This document shows, piece after piece, positions 9,376 through 17,940 of a stretch of DNA of 64,000 bases. The stretch lies in contig DASPQJ010000040.1 in NCBI GenBank assembly GCA_035625025.1, positions 1 to 64,000 on the forward strand, read 5' to 3'. The first letter of the stretch is position 1; every line of letters starts with the position of its first letter. The notes under the pieces are model-generated. The model ran no database searches, was not told the DNA's origin, and was given only the letters and a program-made list of their open reading frames with translations. A program made the position numbers and the translations under genes. This DNA is from Bog-793 sp035625025. GTDB lineage: Bacteria > Actinomycetota > Acidimicrobiia > Acidimicrobiales > Bog-793.

Positions 9376-9735
9376 GGATCCACGCAGTTGTCTAGGGCGA
9401 ACGACGCGACGGTGCTGTGACTGCTGACCGCGTGACGACCACGAACGGTTCGTTGCCAGGGCCCCTGGCCGAATGTTCCGCGGATTGGTATCGAAAGCGG
9501 ATTCGACGACGCCTGCGTGAGGTTGTGCAGCGAGATGGTCAGCCGGGCGAGACCGGGCTCGGCAGGCTCGCTAGTTGTGATAATCGGGGACGTTGTCCCT
9601 GGGCGAGCGGGTTCCAGGGTCCACCATGGAAGTGAGTCCTCCGAGGAGCCTGTGGGTCTTTTACCACCTACAGCACCAAGGAGGACCCGGGGCTCAGGTT
9701 AAGTCGCAGCATCCCAATTCGATTTTGCCGTCAGG

Positions 9736-10216
9736 GAAGAGCGGCGGAGACGAGCGGCCGGTCTGTTCGCCAGAGGGGTCTCCCAGGCCGACGTCGTCCG
9801 CGAGCTCGGGTCTCGGAACAGAGCACGAGCCGCCGGTACGCGGCCTGATGGGAGGGCGATTAGGGGCGCTCTCCGCAGCTGGTCGGGCGGGGCGAAAGCC
9901 CCGACTCAGCCCGGCGGATCTGAGGCGTCTCGAGCAGGTGCTTTGTCGCGGCGCGCCGGCGAACGGCGATGCGACCGAATTGTGGACGCTCCCGCGTGTC
10001 GCCGAAGTGACCGAACGATTGACCGGTTCCAACTGGGACGGGCTGTCGAACCAGCACAGCAGGGCGAGGCGCGCTCCTTGCGACCCAGCGCCACTGGCTC
10101 GCCACCGAACGCCTGCCCGCTTACGCGCCGGAGCTCAACCCCGTCGAGGCTCTGTGCGGGAACGTGAAGGGAACCGAGCTCGCGTCCTCCTTCCTCCGCC
10201 GCACCGGTCCTTCTCT
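9736..10216 (+). pseudogene. IS630-family transposase remnant
   Basis: Three pieces in different frames line up with an IS630 transposase. From 9739, ERRRRAAGLFARGVSQADVV is the N-terminal helix-turn-helix. Around 9870-10030 another frame gives GRAGRKPRLSPADLRRLEQV and ELWTLPRVAEVTERLTG, the linker typical of the family. From 10083, WLATERLPAYAPELNPVEAL is the C-terminal end of the DDE domain. The central catalytic aspartates are missing between pieces two and three, so the gene is both frameshifted and internally deleted. I did not find terminal inverted repeats. Confidence 0.8.
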
Positions 10217-10845
10217 ATGACCACGTGCTCGCTGTACTACGCGAGTCTCGTTAGTTGACACTGGTCCCGCGACCGGCACGGGTCAGGCGGACGAGATGGA
10301 TGAGATCCGTTTCTCGCCACGTCCAGCGTCCGGAGCGGGACGCGGGGCGCTCCTATTGATGCGTCCCGCGTTTCACACGCCTTTCAACCCGCGTCAGACG
10401 CGCCCTTGGACGCTTGGCGCGGGTCAAGGCGAAAAGGGATCCATAGACAGTCAAGAAAGCGTACGAGCGCTTCGCCGCAACGTGGTTCGCCGCTTACGTC
10501 GCCCTTCGGGATGCGCTTACCGAAGCAAAGCGACGCTTCCGTGAAGCGACGGGCCTCGAGCCTTTCGAGCGCTTCGGTGGCGAACCTTCTCGATCTCGGA
10601 GGAGGTTCACGATCAGCCCGGACCAAATACTCGCCAACCGGTCGTGGTTCGAAAGTCGGGCTGTGACAACGATCGACTGTCATTCCACGACGTGGTCATC
10701 GCCGCGGCTCTAACCGCGCCAGCCGAGGTCAGCTCATAGATCCAGCTCACTAACGGCAACCTGAAACCTGAGAAAGGGAAATCCGGTGCCTGACGGCATC
10801 CGGCTCGATCTGGGGCTAATCGAACAGACATAAGCCGTAACTGCT

Positions 10846-11223
10846 GCCAACCTGTCGGTGACACCCTGGCAGACAAACCGTCATCTCGTCGAGAATGTGG
10901 CGCGTCTCGCCTCGCTGGACTGTTCCGTGCTCGACGTCACCTGCGGCTACGGCGCGTTCTGGACGCGCTGAAGACCAACTGACCTTCCAGCCTGCGACCT
11001 GGTACCGGAAAAGTCGCCCGGCGGCCAACGGCATCGTATTCGACCCGCTTTACAAGCTGAACGGCACACCGACCGACGAGGTCGACGAACGCCACGGCGT
11101 GCACGTCCTCTCGGGCTGGAAGGACCGTATGCGCCTTATCGCCCACAGCATCGCCGAGTGCTGCAGAGTCACCCGCCGCCACTTGCTCGCCAGGTGCAAA
11201 CGGTTGTTTACGCGAAGAAACTA
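10846..11223 (+). pseudogene. DNA methyltransferase remnant, catalytic motif mutated
   Basis: The N-terminal piece (ANLSVTPWQTNRHLVENVAR, then VLDVTCGYGAFW) looks like the SAM-binding start of a small phage/actinobacterial DNA methyltransferase and ends at TGA 10969-10971. A second frame gives PTDLPACDLVPEKSP. A third gives GIVFDPLYKLNGTPTDEVDE and runs to a stop at 11223. The catalytic motif that should read DPPY is DPLY, and the central region is shortened. These lesions make it non-functional. The exact subfamily and target are not assignable. Confidence 0.65.
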
Positions 11224-11279
11224 GCGTCGTCTCCGGGACGGATCGGGACGAGACGTGGATCGAGGAGCAGGGACGAACG

Positions 11280-12452
11280 GTGGTCGAGGCGACTGAGCGC
11301 GGGGAAGCGGCCGACAATTTGGTCGAGCCGACCGGCAAGTTCCGCGTCTACCTCGGGGCGGTGGCCGGCGTCGGCAAGACCTGGGCGATGCTCGACGAGG
11401 GTTGGCGTCGTTACAAGCGCGGCGCCGACGTCGTGATCGGCTTCGTCGAGACACACGGCCGGCAACTAACCGCCCAACAGATACGCGACCTGCCCATCGT
11501 TCCGCGCAAGTCCGTGGAGTACCGGGGCACGCGCTTCGAGGAGATGGACCTGGAGGCAGTACTCGCCCGCAAGGCCGGCGTGGCGCTCATCGACGAGCTT
11601 GCCCACACCAACGTGCCGGGCTCGGGGCCCCACGCCAAGCGGTGGGAGGACGTGTTGGAGATCCTGGAGGCGGGCATCAGCGTCATCAGCACGGTCAACA
11701 TCCAGCACCTGGAAAGCGTCGCGGATGCCGTCCAGCAGATCACCGGCGTGGCGGTGCGCGAGCGCGTGCCCGACTGGGTCGTGCGAAAGGCCGACCAGGT
11801 GGAGCTGATCGACTCGTCGCCCGAGCAGCTGCGCAGGCGCATGCTGCACGGCCACGTCTATCCCCCTGAGAAGATCCCCCTCGCCCTCAACAGCTTCTTC
11901 CGCTACCAGAACCTCTCGGCACTACGCGAGCTCGCGCTGAGGTTCGTGGCGGACGAAACCGAGGAGGAGCTGCTGGCGTACCTCGTCGCCCAGCATCCGG
12001 ACATCGTCTGGGACACCGCGGAGCGCATCATGGTGGCGGTGACGGCTTCGCCGGGAACCGACAGGGTGCTGCGGCGCGCGGCGCGCATCGCGGCCCGTGC
12101 GCACGCCGACCTTCAGGCGGTCCACGTCCGCGCGGACGACAGCTCGCAGTCGGCCTCCAAAGAGGCGCTCGCGTCCGTCAAGCACCTGGCCGAGGACCTC
12201 GGCGCGAGCTGGCACGAGATAGTCGCGGACGACCCCGCCCCTGCCCTGATGCAGTTCGCAAAGGACCACCAGATCACCCAGATCGTGCTCGGCGCCTCAC
12301 GCCGGCCGAGATGGGAGCAGATCATGAGCGGGGCGTCGGTCGGGCAACGGGTGCTGCGCTTCGCCCGCCAGGCCGGCGTCGACGTCCACGTCATCGCCCG
12401 CTACGGCGCCGAGGCTCCCCCCAGCGCGGCGAGCACCCCCGACGACGGTTAG
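11280..12452 (+). CDS. KdpD N-terminal domain fused to a universal stress domain, no kinase
   Basis: 390 residues. Residues 20-230 match the cytoplasmic N-terminal domain of the K+ sensor KdpD, with Walker A GAVAGVGKT (26-34), ETHGR, Walker B VALIDELAHTNVPGS, and the VNIQHLESVAD segment. Residues 248-375 form a UspA-like domain ending GSVGQRVLR-type (here GASVGQRVL). The membrane helices, GAF and histidine kinase parts of full KdpD are absent and the ORF ends cleanly, so this appears to be a short stand-alone version as seen in some actinobacteria rather than a fresh truncation. It may bind a nucleotide second messenger or ATP. No kdpFABC lies nearby. GTG 11280 is used; AGGGA lies about 8 bases upstream. 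Confidence 0.88.
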   Translation: MVEATERGEAADNLVEPTGKFRVYLGAVAGVGKTWAMLDEGWRRYKRGADVVIGFVETHGRQLTAQQIRDLPIVPRKSVEYRGTRFEEMDLEAVLARKAGVALIDELAHTNVPGSGPHAKRWEDVLEILEAGISVISTVNIQHLESVADAVQQITGVAVRERVPDWVVRKADQVELIDSSPEQLRRRMLHGHVYPPEKIPLALNSFFRYQNLSALRELALRFVADETEEELLAYLVAQHPDIVWDTAERIMVAVTASPGTDRVLRRAARIAARAHADLQAVHVRADDSSQSASKEALASVKHLAEDLGASWHEIVADDPAPALMQFAKDHQITQIVLGASRRPRWEQIMSGASVGQRVLRFARQAGVDVHVIARYGAEAPPSAASTPDDG

Positions 12453-13256
12453 CGAGCGGCGCGAGCAGGCGGCACCGCTTGCGAGATTCCCGCGGCCCGA
12501 TAGCTCCCTCACAGAAGCGCTCAGCCGCCGTGAGACGTGGTCTGGAGCCGGACGGTCGAACGGGGTTCGAGCGCGCGGTCAGCTTGGCAAGGGAACCGCT
12601 CTGTGCACCTAAGGAACCCGTTCCCCTTCTGTGGCACCCGTTGGGCACGGCGGGGCGGGGACCCTAGTTGGGGGTGGTCAAGTCCACGCGCCCCTGTAAA
12701 TCGCGCTCGAGCTGAGCGTCATGCCGCTTCGCGTTCTTGGGTTCTTCTTCATCGTGTTGTCTGATCTTCTGCTGGCGGTGGATCGAGCCCCAGCTCGCCG
12801 CGAAGCAGCCGCGCCTCCGGAGCTCGATGTCGTTGATCGACACGCGGCACCACCTCTCGGCGGAACGGATCATCGTCGCGAGGGGAAGCTTCATCGGCGA
12901 ACGCTCGGTCGTGAGCCGTGGAGAAGAACGACCCAGAACTCATCGTCCGTGCACTGCGTTCTGACGAGCAGCACGGCTTCGTTTCCGAGGTCCGCAGGCC
13001 TCGAGCCGACCCGTCCGCATCCGATGACGACGTCGCGCACCACACCCGTGAAACACGTTTGCAGTGCCCGACACAACTCGGTCCTGGCGTCGAGTCGCCC
13101 GATCTTCGGTGTGTGGGCGCTGGACCATCCGCCTCGCCATCGCCTGAAAACAGACAACTACTCTTGTCAGTTGTGCCTGGCGGAGCCGCCGACGATCTCG
13201 GCGTGGCTACCGTCGAAGGGGCCAATCGCCGGGAACCACGATCTGAGGAGGACACG
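12453..13256. other. Gene-poor stretch containing TrkA-like debris
   Basis: About 800 bases before the phosphofructokinase. Apart from the TrkA-like remnant annotated at 12890-13110, the open frames here lack recognisable similarity. The last bases carry the AGGAGGA ribosome binding site of the downstream gene. Confidence 0.45.
12890..13110 (-). pseudogene. Remnant resembling the TrkA C-terminal domain
   Basis: The reverse strand reads VVIGCGRVGSRPADLGNEAV and then LLVRTQCTDDEFWVVLL. The second part parallels the end of the trkA pseudogene 3 kb away, LVRAQCGDDEIRTLLL. At the DNA level 12951-12982 and 15913-15944 agree at 27 of 32 positions by eye, in the same orientation. I read it as a degenerate second copy of a TrkA C-terminal segment; the rest of the gene is gone. 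Confidence 0.45.
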
Positions 13257-14306
13257 ATGGCGAAGAGGGTCGGGATCCTGACGGGTGGCGGCGACTGTCC
13301 CGGCCTGAATGCGGTCATCCGTGCGGTCGTACGCGCCTCGGACGTCGCAGATTGGGATTGCCTCGGCGTGCTGGAGGGCTGGCGTGGGCTCGTCGACGGG
13401 CTCTTCCGCGACCTCGGTCCGGCCGAGGTCTCCGAGATTCTCCAGCGCGGGGGCACGATCATCGGTACAAGCCGTACAAACCCCTACAAGATCGAGGGCG
13501 GCGTGGAGAAGTTGCTTCAGAACACACGCGAGCACGGGCTCGACGCGCTCATCGCCATTGGCGGCGAAGACACGCTCGGTGTGGCCGCCAGGCTCTACCG
13601 TGAGCACGGGTTCCCGATCGTCGGCGTGCCGAAGACGATCGACAACGACCTCTCCGGCACCGACTACACCTTCGGCTTCGACACGGCGGTGAGCACCGCG
13701 ACCGAAGCGATAGACCGTCTACGCACCTCAGCCGAGTCACGTCATCGAATCATGGTCGTCGAGGTGATGGGCCGCCACGCCGGTTGGATTGCGCTGATGA
13801 GCGGCATTGCGGGCGGTGCCGACCTGGTCCTGATCCCCGAGCAGCGGATGACCGTCGAAGCAGTCTGCGAAGAGCTGCGCCGAGGTCACGCACGCGGCAG
13901 GACCTTCTCGATGGTCGTCGTCAGCGAAGGTTACGAGCTCTCATACGAGAGCGGTGAGAGTCAGCTGGTGGGCCACAATGCGCCCACGACCGACCAGTTC
14001 GGACATGTCCTCCTCGGCGGTGTGGGCGAGGAGCTGGGGCGGGAGATCGAGCAGCGCACGGGGTTCGAGGCGGGAGTGGTCGTGCTCGGCTACGTCCAGC
14101 GTGGAGGAACCCCCACGTCGCGCGATCGCGTCCTCGCGACGCGTTTCGGCCTGAAAGCAGCAGAGCTCGCCCACAACGGCGTCTTCGGTCAGATGGTGGC
14201 GCTGCACGGCGATGACATCGTCGTCGTATCGCTGGACGAGGCGACGGCGGAGCTGAAGACGGTGACACCTGAGTGGTACGCCGTCGCGCAGGCATTCTTC
14301 GACTGA
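13257..14306 (+). CDS. 6-phosphofructokinase, predicted PPi-dependent type
   Basis: A 349-residue group A/III phosphofructokinase. Visible motifs are GILTGGGDCPGLNAVIRAVV at the N-terminus, GGEDTLGVA, PKTIDNDLSGTDYTFGFDTA, and MGRHAGWIAL. In this family the residue matching E. coli Gly104 is glycine in ATP enzymes and aspartate in pyrophosphate enzymes, and Gly124 becomes lysine in the latter. Here both are of the PPi kind (GGED and PKTID), so PPi is the predicted phosphoryl donor, making the fructose-6-phosphate step reversible. The lysine alone also occurs in actinobacterial ATP enzymes. ATG 13257 follows GAGGAGGA. It is followed by an aldolase gene on the same strand. Confidence 0.92.
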   Translation: MAKRVGILTGGGDCPGLNAVIRAVVRASDVADWDCLGVLEGWRGLVDGLFRDLGPAEVSEILQRGGTIIGTSRTNPYKIEGGVEKLLQNTREHGLDALIAIGGEDTLGVAARLYREHGFPIVGVPKTIDNDLSGTDYTFGFDTAVSTATEAIDRLRTSAESRHRIMVVEVMGRHAGWIALMSGIAGGADLVLIPEQRMTVEAVCEELRRGHARGRTFSMVVVSEGYELSYESGESQLVGHNAPTTDQFGHVLLGGVGEELGREIEQRTGFEAGVVVLGYVQRGGTPTSRDRVLATRFGLKAAELAHNGVFGQMVALHGDDIVVVSLDEATAELKTVTPEWYAVAQAFFD

Positions 14307-14662
14307 GTTCGTCGCGTTCGCGGCGCGGTCGCCCGGTGGGAGGAGCTGAAAGCTGGCCCGTCCCCTGAGGGAGGCGACAGGACGGAGGTGACGACCAGGC
14401 GCCTTGGTTCGGACGCGCCCATCCGCTGAGGCGGCGTCGGCTCTTCGAGATCCAAGCGGACCGGATCGGCTGGAGTGAGGTCGAATTCTCCCGGGCGTCT
14501 GAAGGGGAAGCAAACGAGCTGTCGCCTCCAAGCGATGCGATCCGGTTGGAAAGCCCGCAGGCCGTGCGCGAACCTGGATGGTGAGATCCGTGGAGCGTTC
14601 GCCTCCGCACCGTTCGCTCCGGCAGTCGGTCGGCTGAGTGCGCCGATAGAAGGAGAAACACC

Positions 14663-15718
14663 GTGGGGATCGACATCCGCGAAGTGCTCGGAGACGAGGC
14701 GGACTTCCTCCTCGACCACGAGTGCAAGACGATCGAGCGCGAGCAGCTCAGCCTGCCCGGCCCGGACTACATCGACCGGGTCCTTCTCGCAAGCGACCGG
14801 CCGATCGCGGTCCTGCGCAACCTGCAGCAGCTCTTTAGCCACGGCCGCCTCTCTGGCACGGGCTATCTCTCCATCCTCCCCGTCGACCAGGGCATCGAAC
14901 ACTCGGGAGCGGCGAGCTTTGCCAAGAACCCGGCCTATTTCGACCCCGTGAAGCTCGCCGAGCTCGCCGTCGCCGCCGAATGCAGCGGCTTTGCCACCAC
15001 CCTCGGGGTGCTCGGCATGATCTCGAGGCGCTATGCCCACAAGATCCCGCTCATCTTGAAGCTCAACCACAGCGAGCTGCTCACCTATCCCAACCGCGGC
15101 GACCAGGTGCCCTTCGCCTCTGTCCGCCAGGCCGTCGACCTCGGGGCGCTTGGCGTGGGGGCCACGATCTATTTCGGTTCGGAGGAGAGCTCGCGCCAGT
15201 TGCGTGAGGTGACCGAGATGTTCGCCGAGGCGCACCGCTACGGGCTGTTCACGATCCTTTGGTGCTACCTGCGCAACCCGGTCTTTAAGACCAAGGAGGC
15301 CGACTACCACCTGGCGGCCGATCTCACTGGGCAGGCCAACCACCTCGGGGTGACCATCGAGGCCGACATCGTCAAGCAGAAGCTGCCCGAGAACAACGGC
15401 GGCTACACCGCCTTGAACTTCGGCCGCACCCACCCGCTCGTCTACGAGCAGCTGACAAGCGAGCACCCGATCGACCTAACGAGATGGCAGGTCGTGAACT
15501 GCTATTCAGGGCGCGTCGGGCTCATCAACTCCGGCGGGGAGTCAAGAGGCGCCAACGACCTCGCCCAGGCCGTGCGGACAGCTGTCATAAACAAGCGGGC
15601 CGGGGGCATGGGCCTCATCGTGGGACGCAAGGCCTTCCAGCGCCCCTTGGCCGAGGGGGTCGGGATCATACGGGCCATCCAGGACGTCTACCTCGACAAT
15701 TCGATCAGCGTCGCTTAG
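14663..15718 (+). CDS. fbaB: Class I fructose-bisphosphate aldolase, DhnA/FbaB type
   Basis: 351 residues of the DhnA-type class I aldolase family, which uses a Schiff-base lysine and no metal. The family segment SILPVDQGIEHSG is present near residue 75, followed by a TIM-barrel pattern (PLILKLNHSELLTYPN, GVGATIYFGSEE, IEADIVKQKLPENNGGYT, GLIVGRKAFQRP). The expected reaction is cleavage of fructose-1,6-bisphosphate to the triose phosphates, directly following the phosphofructokinase encoded upstream. GTG 14663 has AGGAG 7 bases upstream. The 356 bases separating it from the phosphofructokinase show no gene, so the two may be separately transcribed. Confidence 0.9.
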   Translation: MGIDIREVLGDEADFLLDHECKTIEREQLSLPGPDYIDRVLLASDRPIAVLRNLQQLFSHGRLSGTGYLSILPVDQGIEHSGAASFAKNPAYFDPVKLAELAVAAECSGFATTLGVLGMISRRYAHKIPLILKLNHSELLTYPNRGDQVPFASVRQAVDLGALGVGATIYFGSEESSRQLREVTEMFAEAHRYGLFTILWCYLRNPVFKTKEADYHLAADLTGQANHLGVTIEADIVKQKLPENNGGYTALNFGRTHPLVYEQLTSEHPIDLTRWQVVNCYSGRVGLINSGGESRGANDLAQAVRTAVINKRAGGMGLIVGRKAFQRPLAEGVGIIRAIQDVYLDNSISVA

Positions 15719-15859
15719 CAGCCGGTCATCGGTGGCGGTCAGCGACGTCACGGCGAGCCGTATGGCCGCGGCATCGGGAGAGTTCAGATAAGGATTATCG
15801 CGAGATTCACTCCCTCTGTGCCGGGCCGGTTCGGGAAAGTCCCTCGTCCGTGGGCTCTG

Positions 15860-16541
15860 CGAGGAGTCGTCAACGGTCCCTGGAGGAGAAGAGTCCGGAT
15901 CTCGTCGTCGCCACACTGCGCTCTGACGAGCGCCACGACTTCGTCTCCCCCATCGAGCGGCGTATCCGATCTCAGCACGACCACGTCGCCGCCGCGCCGT
16001 AGATGTGACGACCACAGACGTCTCGCGACAAGCTGCGCGTCCCGAACTCGGCGCCAACGAAGGAGGAGTCCTCATTCAAGCTGACCTCCTCGAGGCGGGT
16101 GTGGTTGCCCTCGAACTGAAGTAGGCGGACGAGCATCCCGACCGAGACCGCCTCTCCGACGAGGCCGGCGAGCAGCTGCGGCATCGATACCGCGACGTCC
16201 ACGCCGCACATCTCGTTGAACAGCCAGTGGTTCTTAAGGTGGTTGACCCTGGCAGGCACGCGGGGAACAGCGAACTCCTGCTTGGCATGCTGCAAGATGA
16301 GGAGATCGTCCTCGTCGTCGCCCGTGGACGCTGCCGCCATGTCCATCGCGTCAAAATGGGCAGCCTTGAGAGGGGCCGCCTCGCAGGCGTCTGCTGTGAC
16401 GCAGTGGACTCCTTCCACCGGCGACAGGCTGGCGATCAGGTCTGGGTTCCAATCGAGCAGCTGCACCTCGTGCCCGTTCTGGACCAGATCCTCGGCGAGG
16501 AAACGGCCCACCTTGCTCACCGCTGCGATTGCCACCTTCAC
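15860..16541 (-). pseudogene. trkA: Broken trkA (K+ uptake regulator, CeoB-like)
   Basis: From GTG 16541 the frame gives a TrkA N-terminal domain: MKVAIAAVSKVGRFLAEDLV, GDACEAAPL-like segment, FAVPRVPARVNHLKNHWLFN, GVDVAVSMPQLLAGLVGEAV. The NAD-binding glycine motif GxGxxG has decayed to AVSKVG. After RSLSRDV the frame is lost near 16020; the expected C-terminal domain continues in another frame as GDVVVLRSDTPLDGGDEVVA, then LVRAQCGDDEIRTLLL. Frameshift plus loss of the nucleotide-binding glycines argue for a true pseudogene. It overlaps the equally broken second trkA by a GTGA junction, a preserved operon structure. No trkH or trkG is visible. Confidence 0.8.
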
Positions 16542-16940
16542 GAGCGGTCCCTCCCGTACTTCAGGCCCGGCACGGGCGACACGCCCGGGAACAACTCCTT
16601 GATCTTGTCCTCGACCTCGTAGGTGACGATGAGACTGAGAACGCCGCCCTCTTGGGCGATGAGATCCTCCACCTCCAGAGCCGGCAGCCAGTGCGCGTCA
16701 CGGCGATCACACGTAGCCCTGCGCCGTGTAAGGCCGCCGCCGGCAGGCGCTGGCTTGCCCACCCTCTTGGCAGCGGCAGCGCACTCAGGTGCAGCCGGCC
16801 GGTCCAGCTGGACCACAAGGTGACGCAGCGCTCGGGCATTATCCGGCACAGCACGTCATCGATCGTCCACCCCGCCGTCGGCACCGTCGGGATCCCGAGC
16901 CCCGGGAAGATCTCCGCCCGGCGGGAGTCCAATGAGTGTT
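16538..16940 (-). pseudogene. Truncated second trkA (CeoC-like)
   Basis: The piece starting near 16938 reads SLDSRRAEIFPGLGIPTVP, matching the end of a TrkA N-terminal domain (typically DPRRAEIYERLGIPTV). The C-terminal part appears in another frame as WLPALEVEDLIAQEGGVL followed by VEDKIKELFPG, ending at 16538 where the next trkA starts. The nucleotide-binding half upstream is missing and replaced by phage-type methylase debris, so the gene is truncated as well as frameshifted. Confidence 0.7.
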
Positions 16941-17019
16941 TCTCGTTCCCTCAGCGCGACTTCGACCCGCAGGGCAGACCGCCGCGCCCACCGTCGGCGC
17001 CCTCCCAAGAAGCCGCCGG

Positions 17020-17467
17020 TCTACTCCGGCATCAGTCCGACGAATGGGCCACGTCGCGGGACCGCTTCGCCGAGTGGGACCGAAAGTCCTACTTCGACCT
17101 CGACGTAGCCGCGACAACGGAGAATGCGCTATGCGCCAGGTTCTGTGCAGTCGAAAGCGATGGTCTCGTTCAGGGGTTACCGGGCACGGTGCGGTGTATC
17201 CCGCCGCACTCGTCGGTTGGCAAGTGGGTCAAGAAGGCGTACGAAAGCTCGTTGGCGGATGCAATCGTCGTCTGTTTGGTCCCGCCACGGACGGACACCC
17301 GGTGGTGGCAGGAATGGGCCACAAGAGCCAAGTGCCGCTTCATCACGGGACGCCTGCACTTTGGTGAGGAAAAATCAGGCAGGCCGTTCCCCTCAATCCT
17401 CCTCGTGTTCCGGCCCAGTACGGCTGATGAAGGAAGTGGGGCCGCCCCGTTCGGACGGAGAGGTTGA
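17020..17467 (+). pseudogene. Phage-type DNA N6-adenine methylase remnant
   Basis: The frame contains the diagnostic opening of phage Dam-like methylases, SDEWATSRDRFAEWDRK, then FDLDVAATTENALCARF, then GKWVKKAYESS, VVCLVPPRTDTRWWQEWA and FITGRLHFGEEKSGRPFPS. The catalytic NPPY motif that should follow the first block is replaced by IPPH, and no convincing start codon or ribosome binding site precedes the conserved region. The coding frame is otherwise unbroken to 17467. I treat it as a decayed prophage gene; if expressed it would be expected to lack methylase activity. Confidence 0.7.
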
Positions 17468-17495
17468 TTATGCCGCTGAGCACGGTGTTTGCTCG

Positions 17496-17568
17496 CAGCC
17501 CCAACGGGGTTCGAACCCGTGTCTCCACCTTGAGAGGGTGGTGTCCTAGGCCTCTAGACGATGGGGCC
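17496..17568 (-). tRNA. tRNA-Glu (CUC)
   Basis: A 73-base cloverleaf on the reverse strand. The acceptor starts GGCCCCA, the anticodon stem is CCACC/GGTGG with loop CTCTCAA (anticodon CTC), and the T arm is ACGGG-TTCGAAC-CCCGT. CCA is not encoded. It follows tRNA-Gln on the same strand. Confidence 0.95.
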
Positions 17569-17764
17569 GAGATCGCTCTCTGCACAGAAGTCGGGTCAGC
17601 AGCGTACCCGCGTGCGATCGAACCGCGCGTACCCTGCCTAGGAAGACAGGACGACGCGTCCGCGGGAGATGATCGGAGTACTGATTCTCGTTCGTCGAGC
17701 TGTGAACCGAGTTTGATCCGACCCACACTCATCGCCCGCACACTGGGGTCCTGCGCTGAATTTG

Positions 17765-17836
17765 CTCGGGGGGGAGGACTCGAACCCCCAATTACAGGGC
17801 CAGAACCTGTCGTGTTGCCGATTACACCACCCCCGA
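17765..17836 (-). tRNA. tRNA-Gln (CUG)
   Basis: A 72-base cloverleaf on the reverse strand. Acceptor TCGGGGG pairs with CCCCCGA, the D stem is GTGT/ACAC, the anticodon stem is ACAGG/CCTGT with loop TTCTGGC (anticodon CTG), and the T loop is TTCGAGT. CCA is not encoded. It lies between the DUF218 gene and tRNA-Glu on the same strand. Confidence 0.95.
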
Positions 17837-17940
17837 ATTGAGGCGCCGAGATTTTAACAGTCGGTGCCGAACGCTCGGAGGCCGCTCGCCAGAGACAATC
17901 CAGTTGACGGCGGTGCTTGGATCGTCGCCTGGCGGCCCAC

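Larger units (their letters stand above)
8932..11279. other. Decayed mobile-element island
   Basis: A 2.35 kb gap between two intact genes that contains only broken genes: an HTH/excisionase-like remnant, an IS630-type transposase remnant and a DNA methyltransferase remnant, annotated separately. Between them, 10447-10713 holds an open frame without a start codon (AYERFAATWFAAYVALRDAL and onward) with a protein-like composition that I do not recognise. The remainder (8932-9261, 9376-9735, 10217-10446, 10714-10845) shows nothing I can support. Confidence 0.6.
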
